Positions 8,676 through 17,388 of a DNA stretch of 64,000 nt are shown piece by piece. The number at the start of each line of letters is the position of its first letter. Position 1 is the first letter of the stretch. Both the position numbers and the translations under genes were made by a program. The stretch spans positions 930,001 through 994,000 of the forward strand of contig NZ_JAAAKZ010000001.1 in assembly GCF_009905605.1 (NCBI RefSeq). The letters run 5' to 3'. This stretch comes from Runella sp. CRIBMP (GTDB taxonomy: Bacteria > Bacteroidota > Bacteroidia > Cytophagales > Spirosomataceae). The notes under the pieces were generated by a model that was not told the DNA's origin, ran no database searches, and saw only the letters and a program-made list of their open reading frames with translations.

Positions 8676-9743
8676 ATGAAAATACTTTTTAAAGTCCTCA
8701 TTTTGAGTCTTATTGTGACATTGAAAGGCTTTTGTCAAGCCAATCAACCCCTTGTACAAACCGTAAATTCTTTTCTCAATACGCTCAGTGCGGATGAGAT
8801 GAAAAAGACGGTATATGATTTCAACGATAGCTTGCGCTACAAATGGACCAACCTGCCCGTGGGCCTGATGCCTCGGCCAGGTATTGCCTACGGCTCGCTT
8901 TCCGACAAAAGTAGATTGGCTTTTCATCGGGTGCTTTCGGCCATGCTCAGCTCGCAGGGATATTTGAAAACCACCAGTATTATGGCCTTGGATGATATCT
9001 TAAATTCACTTTATCAACAGTCTTTTGATGAAGGCAAAATTGACCAAAAGCTCCTGAAACGGATGCAGGATTTTAAGTGGGCTTACGGAAATTATTTTGT
9101 TTCCATCTGGGGCAAACCCGACACTAAAGCACCTTGGGGACTCAATTTTGGGGGACACCACATGGCATTGAGCCTCACTTCTGACGGCAAGAACATCACC
9201 ATGTCGCCCTATTTCATTGGTACCGACCCTTCCGAAGTTAAGTTTGGAAAATATTCAGGCCTGCGGGTGTTGAGCAAAGAAGAAGACTACGGATTTATGT
9301 TCATAAACTCACTTACGGATGCCCAAAAAGCGGTTGCTATTTTGAAACAAGACGTTCCTAAAGACATCATCACTTCACCGCAGGCCAAGCAGCGTATTGA
9401 GGGGTACTACGGCATTGCGGCCAAAGAGTTGAACGAAACGCAAATGACGATTTTCAAACTATTGATTCAAGAATATACCCATAATTTTGAACATGAGAAA
9501 GCCCATCAGTTGATGGAGAAAATCATGAAATCGGGTATCGAAAAGGTGTATTTTGCTTGGATAGGAAGCCTCGACAACAACAAGCCCCACTACTACATCA
9601 TCCACGGACCTGATTTTTTGATTGAATACGACAACGTGGGCTTTCAAAACGACGGTAATCATATTCATGCCATTCTTCGGGAAAAAGGCAACGATTTTGG
9701 CGCAGATATTTTGCGCCAACACTATAAAACATCCAAACATTGA
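8676..9743 (+). CDS. DUF3500-domain protein, exported
   Basis: A 355-residue protein with a signal peptide (KILFKVLILSLIVTLKGFC, cleavage near CQANQ) followed by a full-length DUF3500 domain. Matching features are the early FNDSLRYKWTNLP stretch, GSLSDKSRLAFHRVLSA, a central WGLNFGGHHMALS motif and a C-terminal HYYIIHGPDFLIEYDN with NHIHAI. The biochemical role of DUF3500 is not established; the conserved GGHH and HIH motifs hint at a metal site, which is inference. It follows the molybdopterin enzyme and precedes the deiminase, both exported. Confidence 0.85.
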   Translation: MKILFKVLILSLIVTLKGFCQANQPLVQTVNSFLNTLSADEMKKTVYDFNDSLRYKWTNLPVGLMPRPGIAYGSLSDKSRLAFHRVLSAMLSSQGYLKTTSIMALDDILNSLYQQSFDEGKIDQKLLKRMQDFKWAYGNYFVSIWGKPDTKAPWGLNFGGHHMALSLTSDGKNITMSPYFIGTDPSEVKFGKYSGLRVLSKEEDYGFMFINSLTDAQKAVAILKQDVPKDIITSPQAKQRIEGYYGIAAKELNETQMTIFKLLIQEYTHNFEHEKAHQLMEKIMKSGIEKVYFAWIGSLDNNKPHYYIIHGPDFLIEYDNVGFQNDGNHIHAILREKGNDFGADILRQHYKTSKH

Positions 9744-9821
9744 GTTTTGAGGCGGCCTTTACTCATCTGGATTTGCAATCGGCTTTCCTAAACTTTTTCT
9801 ACACTTATTTACAAAAGCAGG

Positions 9822-11330
9822 ATGATGAAATCTCAATCTATCCTATTACTGTTTTTATGTCTTTGGTCAGCCTGTACAAGTCAGCAAAGCAATCACCCGT
9901 CGAGCCTTGTTGATAATTACTACACCCAAGCCAACACCAACCGAACCGCCGCCGAATGGGAACCTGCCAAAGGCACAATGGTAGTGTGGCCTTTGGGTGT
10001 GCCGTACAAATTGGTGGTAGAATTAGCCAAAGACAATCACCTTTACACGTTGGTCGCCAACGATTCTTCCAAAATCGAAGCCCAAAAATGGTACGACAAA
10101 TGGGGCATTGCGGCTGCCAACAATACATTTGTACAAGCTCCGCAAGGCATAGACGCTTGGTGGACGAGAGACTGGGGGCCAAGCGCCATTTTTACACCCG
10201 ATGGCACCATGAAGCTCGGCGACGGCAAGTACATTTTTGCTACCCCCAACACCAAAATAGGTTGTAATGATTCTTTAGAATTTATCTACAAAGACCAAGA
10301 AAACAGAATTGTCAAGACCGAAACCGACGACAACGCCACCCTACCGCTGGCCAAAGGCTTGAATATCGGGGTGTTGGACTTACCCTTTATCACCACGGGT
10401 GGCAACGTCCTGACCGATGGACTCGGCACGGCGTTTTCCTCATGTATCTTGCTGAATGAGAACAAGTTTTACGGGGTTTCTAAAGACAATTTCTTTCGCC
10501 TCAATAAAGAATTGGCAGGGTTTGGAACGTATCATATTCTTCCCAATTTTGAGAAACGGGGCATCCAACACCTTGACTGCTTGATGAAACTCCTCGACGA
10601 AGAGCGCATACTGGTAGCCGAGCCACCCACCGACCATGAGCTGTACGCCGTTTATGAAAACATCGTTGAGAATGAATTGAAAAAATTGAAATCCGTCTAT
10701 GGCCGCCCTTACCAAATCATCAGAATAAAAACGGGCCGATACGCCAAAGAACAGTTGGCGGCTTACACCAATTCGATTATTGTCAACAAAACCATTTACG
10801 TGCCGCTGTTTCAAATCAAAGAAGATAACGCAGCTCTCCAAACGTGGCAAAAAGCCATGCCAGGCTACACCGTCAAAGGATTTACTTTTGCATTGAAAGA
10901 CGAGCCCATCGTCTCGAAGGCCATGCGAGAACACTACAAATCAGGCTACGGCTGGAACTTTGGCGATGCGCTGCATTGCCGCACCCGTGCGGTGTGGGAC
11001 AGTCAGATGCTTTACATCACTGTCAAGAGGTTGCCCGCGAAAGTAGTCTCCAAAGAGCCCTTGACTGTATATGCAACCATTATAGATTACAGCAAAAAAG
11101 GGTTGGAGGCGAAAGCCCAAAAATTGTATTGGCGCATCAAAGGAGAGCAAAATTGGAAAGAAGAAGCCCTCAAACCCACCGACATTGACACGCATTTTGC
11201 GGCTACCATTCCGATTAATACCCCCCAAAAAACCATCGAATATTACATCTCAGCGGCCTCAAAATCAGGCAAAACAGAAACTATGCCGCGCACGGCACCG
11301 ATGGGGTTTTATACGGTAGAAAGACGATAA
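9822..11330 (+). CDS. Agmatine deiminase/peptidyl-arginine deiminase family enzyme with extra C-terminal domain, lipoprotein
   Basis: A 502-residue protein. The start (9822, or the second ATG at 9825) opens a lipoprotein signal ending in LWSACTS. The guanidino-modifying fold covers about residues 45-400. WWTRDWGP supplies the substrate-binding Trp/Asp, TTGGNVLTDG matches the GG(N/D) segment, IQHLDCLMKLL carries the catalytic His/Asp region, and Cys386 in GDALHCRT is the nucleophile. Family members hydrolyse agmatine to N-carbamoylputrescine or citrullinate protein arginine. About 100 residues after position 400 (VKRLPAKVVSKEPLTVYATI onward) look like an added Ig-like beta domain. Export and the extra domain argue against a normal cytosolic agmatine deiminase. 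Confidence 0.85.
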   Translation: MMKSQSILLLFLCLWSACTSQQSNHPSSLVDNYYTQANTNRTAAEWEPAKGTMVVWPLGVPYKLVVELAKDNHLYTLVANDSSKIEAQKWYDKWGIAAANNTFVQAPQGIDAWWTRDWGPSAIFTPDGTMKLGDGKYIFATPNTKIGCNDSLEFIYKDQENRIVKTETDDNATLPLAKGLNIGVLDLPFITTGGNVLTDGLGTAFSSCILLNENKFYGVSKDNFFRLNKELAGFGTYHILPNFEKRGIQHLDCLMKLLDEERILVAEPPTDHELYAVYENIVENELKKLKSVYGRPYQIIRIKTGRYAKEQLAAYTNSIIVNKTIYVPLFQIKEDNAALQTWQKAMPGYTVKGFTFALKDEPIVSKAMREHYKSGYGWNFGDALHCRTRAVWDSQMLYITVKRLPAKVVSKEPLTVYATIIDYSKKGLEAKAQKLYWRIKGEQNWKEEALKPTDIDTHFAATIPINTPQKTIEYYISAASKSGKTETMPRTAPMGFYTVERR

Positions 11331-11355
11331 TTTGTTTAACCTTTACACAACCTCA

Positions 11356-12081
11356 ATGAAACCTACTCAATCCATCAATTACCGCTACATCACCATTGCC
11401 TTTATTGTCTTCTTTTTGTTGGCAGTAGTTGGCTTCTGGAACTCTTACTTCACTAAAATTTTTGCCCAGGAAAGCTACCGAATGCACGCCCACGGCATTG
11501 CCCTGATTTTGTGGTTGGCTTTGCTCATTATTCAGCCTTATTTGATTCGGACCAAAAAAATAAAGCTTCACAAAACGCTCGGGAAATTCTCGTACCTCCT
11601 CGTTCCTATCTTGGTATTCACCACGCTGGACCTGTTCAAATACAGTTTATCAAAAACGGACCGGCTGGGAAACGTTGACAATTCTTTCGTGGCGTTGGTC
11701 CTCAATGCGTTGATCGCTTTTTTGATTTTTTATGGATTGGCCATTTATCACAAACGCAAAGCCAACATCCACGCTCGTTACATGATCTGTACGGTGTTTC
11801 CAATGTTTACGCCCATCACCGACCGCATCATTGTCCATCATTTCCGGTCGTTGATTGCCTATGTACCCACAATTGACACCACGCCGGTGATTCCAGTCAT
11901 AGGTTTTCTGATGGCCGACCTTATTTTGGTGGGGTTGAGTATTTGGGATATTCGCTCAAATAAGCGGTGGAATATTTTTCCAGTTGCCTTAGTCATTTTA
12001 CTACTCTACCATTTTTCGGTACTCAACTTTTACAAATACCCTTTTTGGCAATCGTTCTGTGAGTGGTTTCATGCCGTTTAA
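11356..12081 (+). CDS. Polytopic membrane protein, paralogue of the protein at 1198-1908
   Basis: A 241-residue protein with about seven hydrophobic segments. The ATG at 11356 is preferred over an in-frame TTG at 11332, which overlaps the deiminase region and adds a polar leader. It shares with the 1198-1908 protein the HAHG motif, IIQPYLI, HKTLGKFSY and HARYMI-x9-PI, and a C-terminal WQSF close to the stop. The pair are diverged paralogues rather than a recent duplication. No named family or function is known to me. It follows the deiminase gene by 25 bp and is probably cotranscribed. Confidence 0.7.
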   Translation: MKPTQSINYRYITIAFIVFFLLAVVGFWNSYFTKIFAQESYRMHAHGIALILWLALLIIQPYLIRTKKIKLHKTLGKFSYLLVPILVFTTLDLFKYSLSKTDRLGNVDNSFVALVLNALIAFLIFYGLAIYHKRKANIHARYMICTVFPMFTPITDRIIVHHFRSLIAYVPTIDTTPVIPVIGFLMADLILVGLSIWDIRSNKRWNIFPVALVILLLYHFSVLNFYKYPFWQSFCEWFHAV

Positions 12082-12126
12082 TGAGGGTTCGGAATTTACT
12101 ATTAAATTATCTCTTAAAACCAACGG

Positions 12127-12321
12127 ATGATGAAAACCCTAGCCTTCTTTCTCGCCCTTATAAGTAGTTTTGGTTTTAGCCAAAACAGAAAATTAATTGA
12201 TAGCTTAAAATACGAAATTACCATAGCAATAGCATTAGAATATGGCTTAAAAGGCAGTTTCGGATTTAAAAAATTAAAAGACTATTTGGGTTCTATTGAG
12301 AACTATCAGAGACGATGTTGA
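12127..12321 (+). pseudogene. Short signal-peptide ORF, probable remnant of an exported protein gene
   Basis: A 64-codon frame beginning with a good signal peptide (KTLAFFLALISSFGFSQ), so translation start and export look real. The mature part is only about 45 residues and ends abruptly after YQRRC. Another frame stays open past this stop to about 12378, which fits a frameshift or truncation. I cannot assign a family. It could also be a genuine small exported protein. Confidence 0.4.
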
Positions 12322-12389
12322 CGGTAGTGCTATCTACTCAAACCCATTGATAACGAATATATTAGTATTTGTCTTAAAATAAATCCAAT

Positions 12390-14138
12390 ATGAGAAACTC
12401 TACCCTGCTCCTTTTTTGCTTTGCCGTTGGCTTTGTCTTCACCGCCCACACAAATGCCTACACTCAACACGACCACCACGTGGACGATACCAAAAACAGC
12501 CATAATCACCTCGCCCACATGCAGGCATCACGAAAACAAAATTTTTATATCCACACCCTCCCAAGCCCCAAATTGATGACAGGAATCGGGGGCTCAAAAA
12601 TGAAGATTGAGACCAAATCCGAAAAAGCCCAACAGTACTTCAACCAAGGACTTAACCTATTGCACGATTTTTGGGATTTTGAGGCCTACCGCGCCTTCAA
12701 AGAAGCCATTCGGCAGGATTCTACCGCCGTGATGCCGTATTGGGGACTACTCCAAACCCCTGGCCCTGAGGAAGACAGCGTACTGACAGGTCAGAAAAAA
12801 AATGCTGTAAAACAATTGAAAAAGCTACTCAAAACCGCCAACGAACACGAAAAGCTGTATGCCGAACTGGCACTTTTGGACGATTCGCTCAAAGAAAAAG
12901 CCTATCCAGAAATGCTCAAAAAGTACGAGATGATTGTCCATAAATTTCCCGATGATATTGATGCTAAGTTGTTTTTGGCCTTAGGCAAAATGAGTGGTTT
13001 TGATACGAACATGAACCCAAACGAGGGACAACTATACAGCGAGTTTTTGCTCAAAGATGTACAACGCCTTGAACCCAACAACCATGCTTTTCATCACTAT
13101 TGGATTCACCTCATGGAACATTGCTGCCCTGAACGTGCCTTAGCAAGTGCCGATATTTTGGCATCACTTGCCCCCACATCAGGCCACATTGTCCACATGC
13201 CAGGGCATATTTACAACCGAGTGGGAGATTACAAAAAAGCCTACGATTCGTTTGTGGCGGCGGTAAAAGTGGATTCGGCTTACATGAAAAACGAGGGCAT
13301 TCAGGAAGTGGACAACTGGAATTATATCCACAATATCAATTACTTAATTAACAACTGCGTCCACGATGGCAGACACAATGAAGCGTTGTATTATGCCGAA
13401 AAGTTGAAAAACATGAAGGTAGATAGAGCCAGAAAGGAAATTTATGATGGTACTTTTTTTAACCAAGGCACATTGGCACCCGCCAAAATGGAAATAGCTT
13501 TTGGTAACTGGAATAAAGCTATAACTCAGCTTGAAAAAGTGATGAATACTGACTCCGCTTATAGCTTTGCCAGTATGGAATTTAAAAATTGCCTGACATT
13601 ATTTGCAAAAGGAATAGAAGCCCTTGATAAAAACAATGTGGGCGATGCCATTCAATATTCTAATAATTTGGATGCCATCTTGTGGCGCAATGAAAAGCAA
13701 TCAGGAAAAGACAGCACCTTAGACCAAAACTTCGGTCGGTTTTCTTGGGGGTATCAAAACACCTTAAACACCGCAAGTTTAGAGTTACAAGGCTACATAA
13801 AAAGTGAACAAGGCAATTATGAGCAAGCGATAAAATTGCTCGAAAAAGCCCACAAAAACGAATTAGAATTGGGTTATGGAGAACCGCCTTTGTACGCCCG
13901 ACCTGTAGCAATGAACTTGGCAAAAGCGCATGAAAAAGCGCAAAAATGGGATAAAGCCATCGAAGTTTATACTTCGCTGCTCAAACGATTTCCCAACAGT
14001 GCCTACGTTTATCATGCCATGCTCAATGTGTATGTTCAGAAAAACGACCCCGCCAAAATCAAGGACTTGGAAATCAAGCTAAAAGAGGCCATCAAGTACG
14101 GCGATAAGGGTATTTATGCTATAGTCAAGAAAAAGTGA
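12390..14138 (+). CDS. Exported tetratricopeptide-repeat protein with His-rich N-terminus
   Basis: A 582-residue protein with a signal peptide (RNSTLLLFCFAVGFVFTAHTNA). The mature N-terminus is rich in histidine (QHDHHVDDTKNSHNHLAHM), which may bind metal. TPR-like helix pairs follow: AQQYFNQGLNLLHDFWDFEAYRAF, a helical stretch around residues 140-220, HHYWIHLMEHC-type repeats, GDYKKAYDSF, and several C-terminal repeats (GNYEQAIKLLEKA, QKWDKAIEVYTSLL). HHYWIHLMEH and GHIVHMPGHIYNR are strikingly His-rich. This type is common in bacteria as a TPR protein of unknown function. TPR domains act as protein-binding scaffolds; no enzyme domain is visible. Confidence 0.75.
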   Translation: MRNSTLLLFCFAVGFVFTAHTNAYTQHDHHVDDTKNSHNHLAHMQASRKQNFYIHTLPSPKLMTGIGGSKMKIETKSEKAQQYFNQGLNLLHDFWDFEAYRAFKEAIRQDSTAVMPYWGLLQTPGPEEDSVLTGQKKNAVKQLKKLLKTANEHEKLYAELALLDDSLKEKAYPEMLKKYEMIVHKFPDDIDAKLFLALGKMSGFDTNMNPNEGQLYSEFLLKDVQRLEPNNHAFHHYWIHLMEHCCPERALASADILASLAPTSGHIVHMPGHIYNRVGDYKKAYDSFVAAVKVDSAYMKNEGIQEVDNWNYIHNINYLINNCVHDGRHNEALYYAEKLKNMKVDRARKEIYDGTFFNQGTLAPAKMEIAFGNWNKAITQLEKVMNTDSAYSFASMEFKNCLTLFAKGIEALDKNNVGDAIQYSNNLDAILWRNEKQSGKDSTLDQNFGRFSWGYQNTLNTASLELQGYIKSEQGNYEQAIKLLEKAHKNELELGYGEPPLYARPVAMNLAKAHEKAQKWDKAIEVYTSLLKRFPNSAYVYHAMLNVYVQKNDPAKIKDLEIKLKEAIKYGDKGIYAIVKKK

Positions 14139-14312
14139 CAGATTATCTCTTGGCGGTGGCAGATGCTCGACATTGGATTATAGACACTTTTTCGGAGAAC
14201 TCGGGCTGCGGTTTAGAAGCTGGTCAAGTAAGTTCGTTATCAAGCCTTCTTTTCTATCTGAAGGGCCGTTCTCCCATGGCCAATGAAACCCTAATCCTCC
14301 AGTTTATCCACC

Positions 14313-16475
14313 ATGAAACAAAGTATCAAGGCATTATTGATGGTCCTGTTTGGTAGCGTGTTTGCTACTTTTTGCCACGCCCAAAATAAAGATTTAGAAA
14401 CCATCAAAGGGCGAATTGTCACCGAATTGATGAGCAGCAACGTCAGCGATAAGGCCATAGAAGCCATCATCGCCAAGATGAACGAAGACGGCAGTTTTCA
14501 GGGAATCAACTACGCCGACCTCAGCCGAACCGCGAGCTTTCCGCACGGAGGCCACACCCGAGATCTGGTGTATTTGGCCAAGGCGTATAAAACTAAAACC
14601 TCGGCATTTTATCAGAACAAAAAAGTCAAAGACTTGGTAACGAAAGGGTTGGAGTATTGGGTCAAACATGATTTTGTGGGCGACAACTGGCACGACAATC
14701 AAATTACTACTCCCACCAACTTGGGGAATCTGATGTTGGTCATAGGCGATGAACTGCCCAAAGACTTGGTAGAAAAAGCCCAACCCATGATTGGTCGGGC
14801 CAACATGAGCGCGTCGGGTGCCCGTCAAAGCGGCGACCGAATCGTGATTGCAGGGATTCTGGCTAAAAATTTGCTCTTCAGGGGAGATGCGAAGGAGTTT
14901 GACAACATCATCAAAATCATTGAAGGCGAAATGAAATTTGCGACGGGCGAGCGCGGCATTCAGCACGATTATAGTTTTCACCACCGCGTCGACCGCGTCA
15001 ATAATACCTCCTCCTACGGCTACGGAAAATACGCTAACGCGTACGGCGAGTGGTCGTTTTATGTGGCTGGCACCAAGTATCAGTTTTCCAAAGAGAAAAT
15101 AAATCAACTCGTGGACTATTATTTGGACGGGATTTATAAACAAATGGTGTACGGTGTCTACGAAGACATCAGCGTAAAAAACCGCAGTATTTCCCAGAAA
15201 GTAGCTTCTTTTCAGCCGCAAAGCACCCTCGAAATCGAACGGGTTTTGGTCAGTACCGATTACCGTAAAAAAGAGTTAGAAGAAATCATTCGGCTCCGAA
15301 AAGGAGAAGCCAAACCTTCTCAATCGTTCGCCAAATTCTTCTGGCAAACCGAGCATTTTGTGTTTCAGCGGCCCGGGTTTTACACCACCGTCCGGATGTT
15401 TTCTACCCGCAACCGCAACATGGAAGAGCCCTACAATGGCCCAGGCAAAACCACCCACCACCGCGCCGACGGCACCAACTACCTGATGCTCAAAGGCGAC
15501 GAATACCACAACATTTGGGCCGTGTACGACTGGCAAAAAATATCGGGCACTACCATCATGCAAAAGGCCAAATTGTACGGTCCGGAAGACATTCAGAAAG
15601 AAGGGTTGACGAACTTTGTGGGCGCCGTGACCGATGGGTTGTATGGAGCCGTAGCCTTTGATTTTAAAAGTCCGCACGATATGACCGAAGCCAAAAAATC
15701 GTGGTTCTTTTTTGACGAAGAATACGTGTGTCTCGGCACCGACATCAAATCAAAGCCCGATTTGCCCGTTGCCACCACCATCAATCAGGTATTGATGCGA
15801 AGCGACGTAACCGTCATGCAGGACGGCACCAAAAAGACCCTCCCCCAAGGCAACCGAGTGGCCGAAAAGGTGAAATGGGTTTACCACGACAAAGTAGGGT
15901 ACATTTTCCCCGAGCCCACCACCATCAACCTGTCTAATCAGCCAGAAACGGGGCGTTGGTCGGACATTACGGACCAGAAAAACATCAGCAAAGAGGAGGT
16001 CAAAGAGGACGTGTTTAAACTGTGGTTCAATCACGGAAACAAACCCAACGGCGCGTCTTACCAATACATTGTCGTGCCCAATGTATCGGAGCAACAATTG
16101 GCCGGCAGCGCGAATCGTTCTATCGAAATCCTTTCCAACACGCCTGATTTACAGGCCGTAAAACACACTAACTTAGGCATCATTCAATTGGCTTTTTATA
16201 AGAACGGCGAAGTGGAAATTACCAAAGGCTCAAAACTGAGAATGGACAGCCAAGGCATGGCAATGCTCAAACTAAACGGCAATCGACTGAAAGAATTAAC
16301 TCTCGCCGACCCTTCGCGGAAATTGAGCCGTATGACCGTCACCGTGCCGGGCATGTACACCGCTAAAGGAGAAGGCTATTTTTCCGTACCAGACAGCAAG
16401 CAAAATACTACTTTATTGGTGGTAGACTTGCCGCAGGGAGTCTATGCGGGTAAAAGCGTAAGTGTAAAATTGTAG
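14313..16475 (+). CDS. Polysaccharide lyase family 8 enzyme (chondroitin AC/hyaluronate lyase type)
   Basis: A 720-residue exported lyase. The start at 14313 gives a signal peptide (KQSIKALLMVLFGSVFATFCHA). An N-terminal alpha/alpha toroid covers about residues 25-370 with NWHDNQITTPTNLGN, then HDYSFHHRV and SYGYGKYANAYGEW, which correspond to the Asn, His and Tyr/Arg catalytic region of PL8. Beta-sandwich domains follow (YNGPGKTTHHRADGTNYL). PL8 enzymes cleave uronic-acid glycosaminoglycans by beta-elimination. No SusC/SusD pair or sulfatase is adjacent, so this is an isolated lyase in the window. The upstream gap (14139-14312) holds no convincing gene. Confidence 0.85.
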   Translation: MKQSIKALLMVLFGSVFATFCHAQNKDLETIKGRIVTELMSSNVSDKAIEAIIAKMNEDGSFQGINYADLSRTASFPHGGHTRDLVYLAKAYKTKTSAFYQNKKVKDLVTKGLEYWVKHDFVGDNWHDNQITTPTNLGNLMLVIGDELPKDLVEKAQPMIGRANMSASGARQSGDRIVIAGILAKNLLFRGDAKEFDNIIKIIEGEMKFATGERGIQHDYSFHHRVDRVNNTSSYGYGKYANAYGEWSFYVAGTKYQFSKEKINQLVDYYLDGIYKQMVYGVYEDISVKNRSISQKVASFQPQSTLEIERVLVSTDYRKKELEEIIRLRKGEAKPSQSFAKFFWQTEHFVFQRPGFYTTVRMFSTRNRNMEEPYNGPGKTTHHRADGTNYLMLKGDEYHNIWAVYDWQKISGTTIMQKAKLYGPEDIQKEGLTNFVGAVTDGLYGAVAFDFKSPHDMTEAKKSWFFFDEEYVCLGTDIKSKPDLPVATTINQVLMRSDVTVMQDGTKKTLPQGNRVAEKVKWVYHDKVGYIFPEPTTINLSNQPETGRWSDITDQKNISKEEVKEDVFKLWFNHGNKPNGASYQYIVVPNVSEQQLAGSANRSIEILSNTPDLQAVKHTNLGIIQLAFYKNGEVEITKGSKLRMDSQGMAMLKLNGNRLKELTLADPSRKLSRMTVTVPGMYTAKGEGYFSVPDSKQNTTLLVVDLPQGVYAGKSVSVKL

Positions 16476-16514
16476 GGAGAAACGTTCTCGGCGCCGTTTA
16501 GTGCCGTTAGTGCC

Positions 16515-16539
16515 GTTGAGGGTGTTTTTCACCCTCAAC
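16515..16539 (+). terminator. Hairpin after the PL8 lyase gene
   Basis: Perfect 10-bp arms GTTGAGGGTG and CACCCTCAAC flank a TTTTT loop, 40 bp after the lyase stop. No long T-run follows, so it may act as a weak terminator or 3' stabiliser. Three tandem TGCCGTT(A/G)-like units lie just upstream (about 16492-16518). Confidence 0.5.
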
Positions 16540-16602
16540 TTGTTTCATAGGAAGGGCTTGGCGGTGAAGACACCCAAAGGCGCAAAATAACATTGATTGA
16601 AA

Positions 16603-16950
16603 ATGAAGCAAAGATGGATTATAGTGCCCATAGATAAAAATGCAGAACAGGCATTGGACTATAATAAAGCTACAGAAGAACAATTAATTGAATCAAGTTT
16701 AACTCCTGACGAATTTGTTTTATTGGAGTCGCTTGGAATATTTCAGCTAATTAATGAAGAGGGAAGTTCCAATATTGATGATTATGAAGATGATTTTGTT
16801 TCTGAAGAGGAGGCTATTAAAAAAGTTATCAAGGCTCTACGCCTTAAAGAGGCTACGCTTGATAAAGATTTGTTACCATTAGTAGCTAAAATAAGAACAT
16901 TGTTTGAGAAAGCACTTATTAGAGGAACAGGTGTTTATTTTTATTTCTGA
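16603..16950 (+). CDS. AT-rich small protein of unknown function
   Basis: A 115-residue acidic cytosolic protein with no signal peptide and no family I recognise. I chose the ATG at 16603; an in-frame TTG at 16597 is less likely. It has an early WIIVPID strand, an acidic central section (SSNIDDYEDDFVSEEEAIKK) and a basic C-terminal helix. Base composition is visibly lower in G+C than the lyase gene before it and the sugar genes after it, which suggests a separate, perhaps recently acquired, origin. It lies next to the orphan antitoxin-like gene. Confidence 0.5.
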   Translation: MKQRWIIVPIDKNAEQALDYNKATEEQLIESSLTPDEFVLLESLGIFQLINEEGSSNIDDYEDDFVSEEEAIKKVIKALRLKEATLDKDLLPLVAKIRTLFEKALIRGTGVYFYF

Positions 16951-17097
16951 TTTTTTCACAAAAGAAACTTGGCGGTGCACACACCACAAAGGGGATATTT
17001 TCACTCAACTGTGCTTTTTGAAAACTCCACTATTGACAATCAAACAGTTACGGAAATTTGACACAGTTAGTTGAAAAGACCCCACAAAGGGCATAAA

Positions 17098-17331
17098 TTA
17101 CCTTTTTAGCCATTGCTTTGCTTCTTTCATTACGTCAGCGTGCAAAATACCTGTCCCTCCATCTGCACTTTTTTTGGCCTGATTTAATCTTTCCAAGACT
17201 GTTTTTTCCTCATCTGTCAACTTTTGCTGCATAAACCAATCTAAAGACAGATTGAGGTCAATCAGTTCGGAAACATTGTCCAAGGCATCTATTTTCTTAT
17301 GAATCTCCGCTTTCAATTCTAAAGTTGACAT
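17098..17331 (-). CDS. Antitoxin-like addiction-module protein without adjacent toxin
   Basis: A 77-residue protein. The order resembles Bacteroidota addiction-module antitoxins that start with a two-helix segment (ELKAEIHKKIDALDN) and end with a GILHADVMKEAKQWL motif, similar to the '(H)xEVMxxAKxWL' tail of RelB/Phd-associated antitoxins. A toxin gene (RelE/ParE type) normally follows immediately; the 147 bp downstream on this strand (16951-17097) hold none. It may be an orphan antitoxin or a relic of a lost pair. The start at 17331 has an A-rich upstream region with no clear Shine-Dalgarno sequence. Confidence 0.55.
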   Translation of the reverse strand: MSTLELKAEIHKKIDALDNVSELIDLNLSLDWFMQQKLTDEEKTVLERLNQAKKSADGGTGILHADVMKEAKQWLKR

Positions 17332-17388
17332 ACTTTTACTGTTTTATTCTTTATCAAAGATAACAGAAAAGTTCTTTTCAAATGCTAC

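Noticed and set aside
14135-14356. Short frame bridging the TPR and PL8 genes
   Set aside because: Overlaps the PL8 start and signal peptide, and has no conserved feature.
14394-15221. A 275-codon antisense frame within the PL8 lyase gene
   Set aside because: Overlaps conserved lyase sequence and shows no domain or signal of its own.
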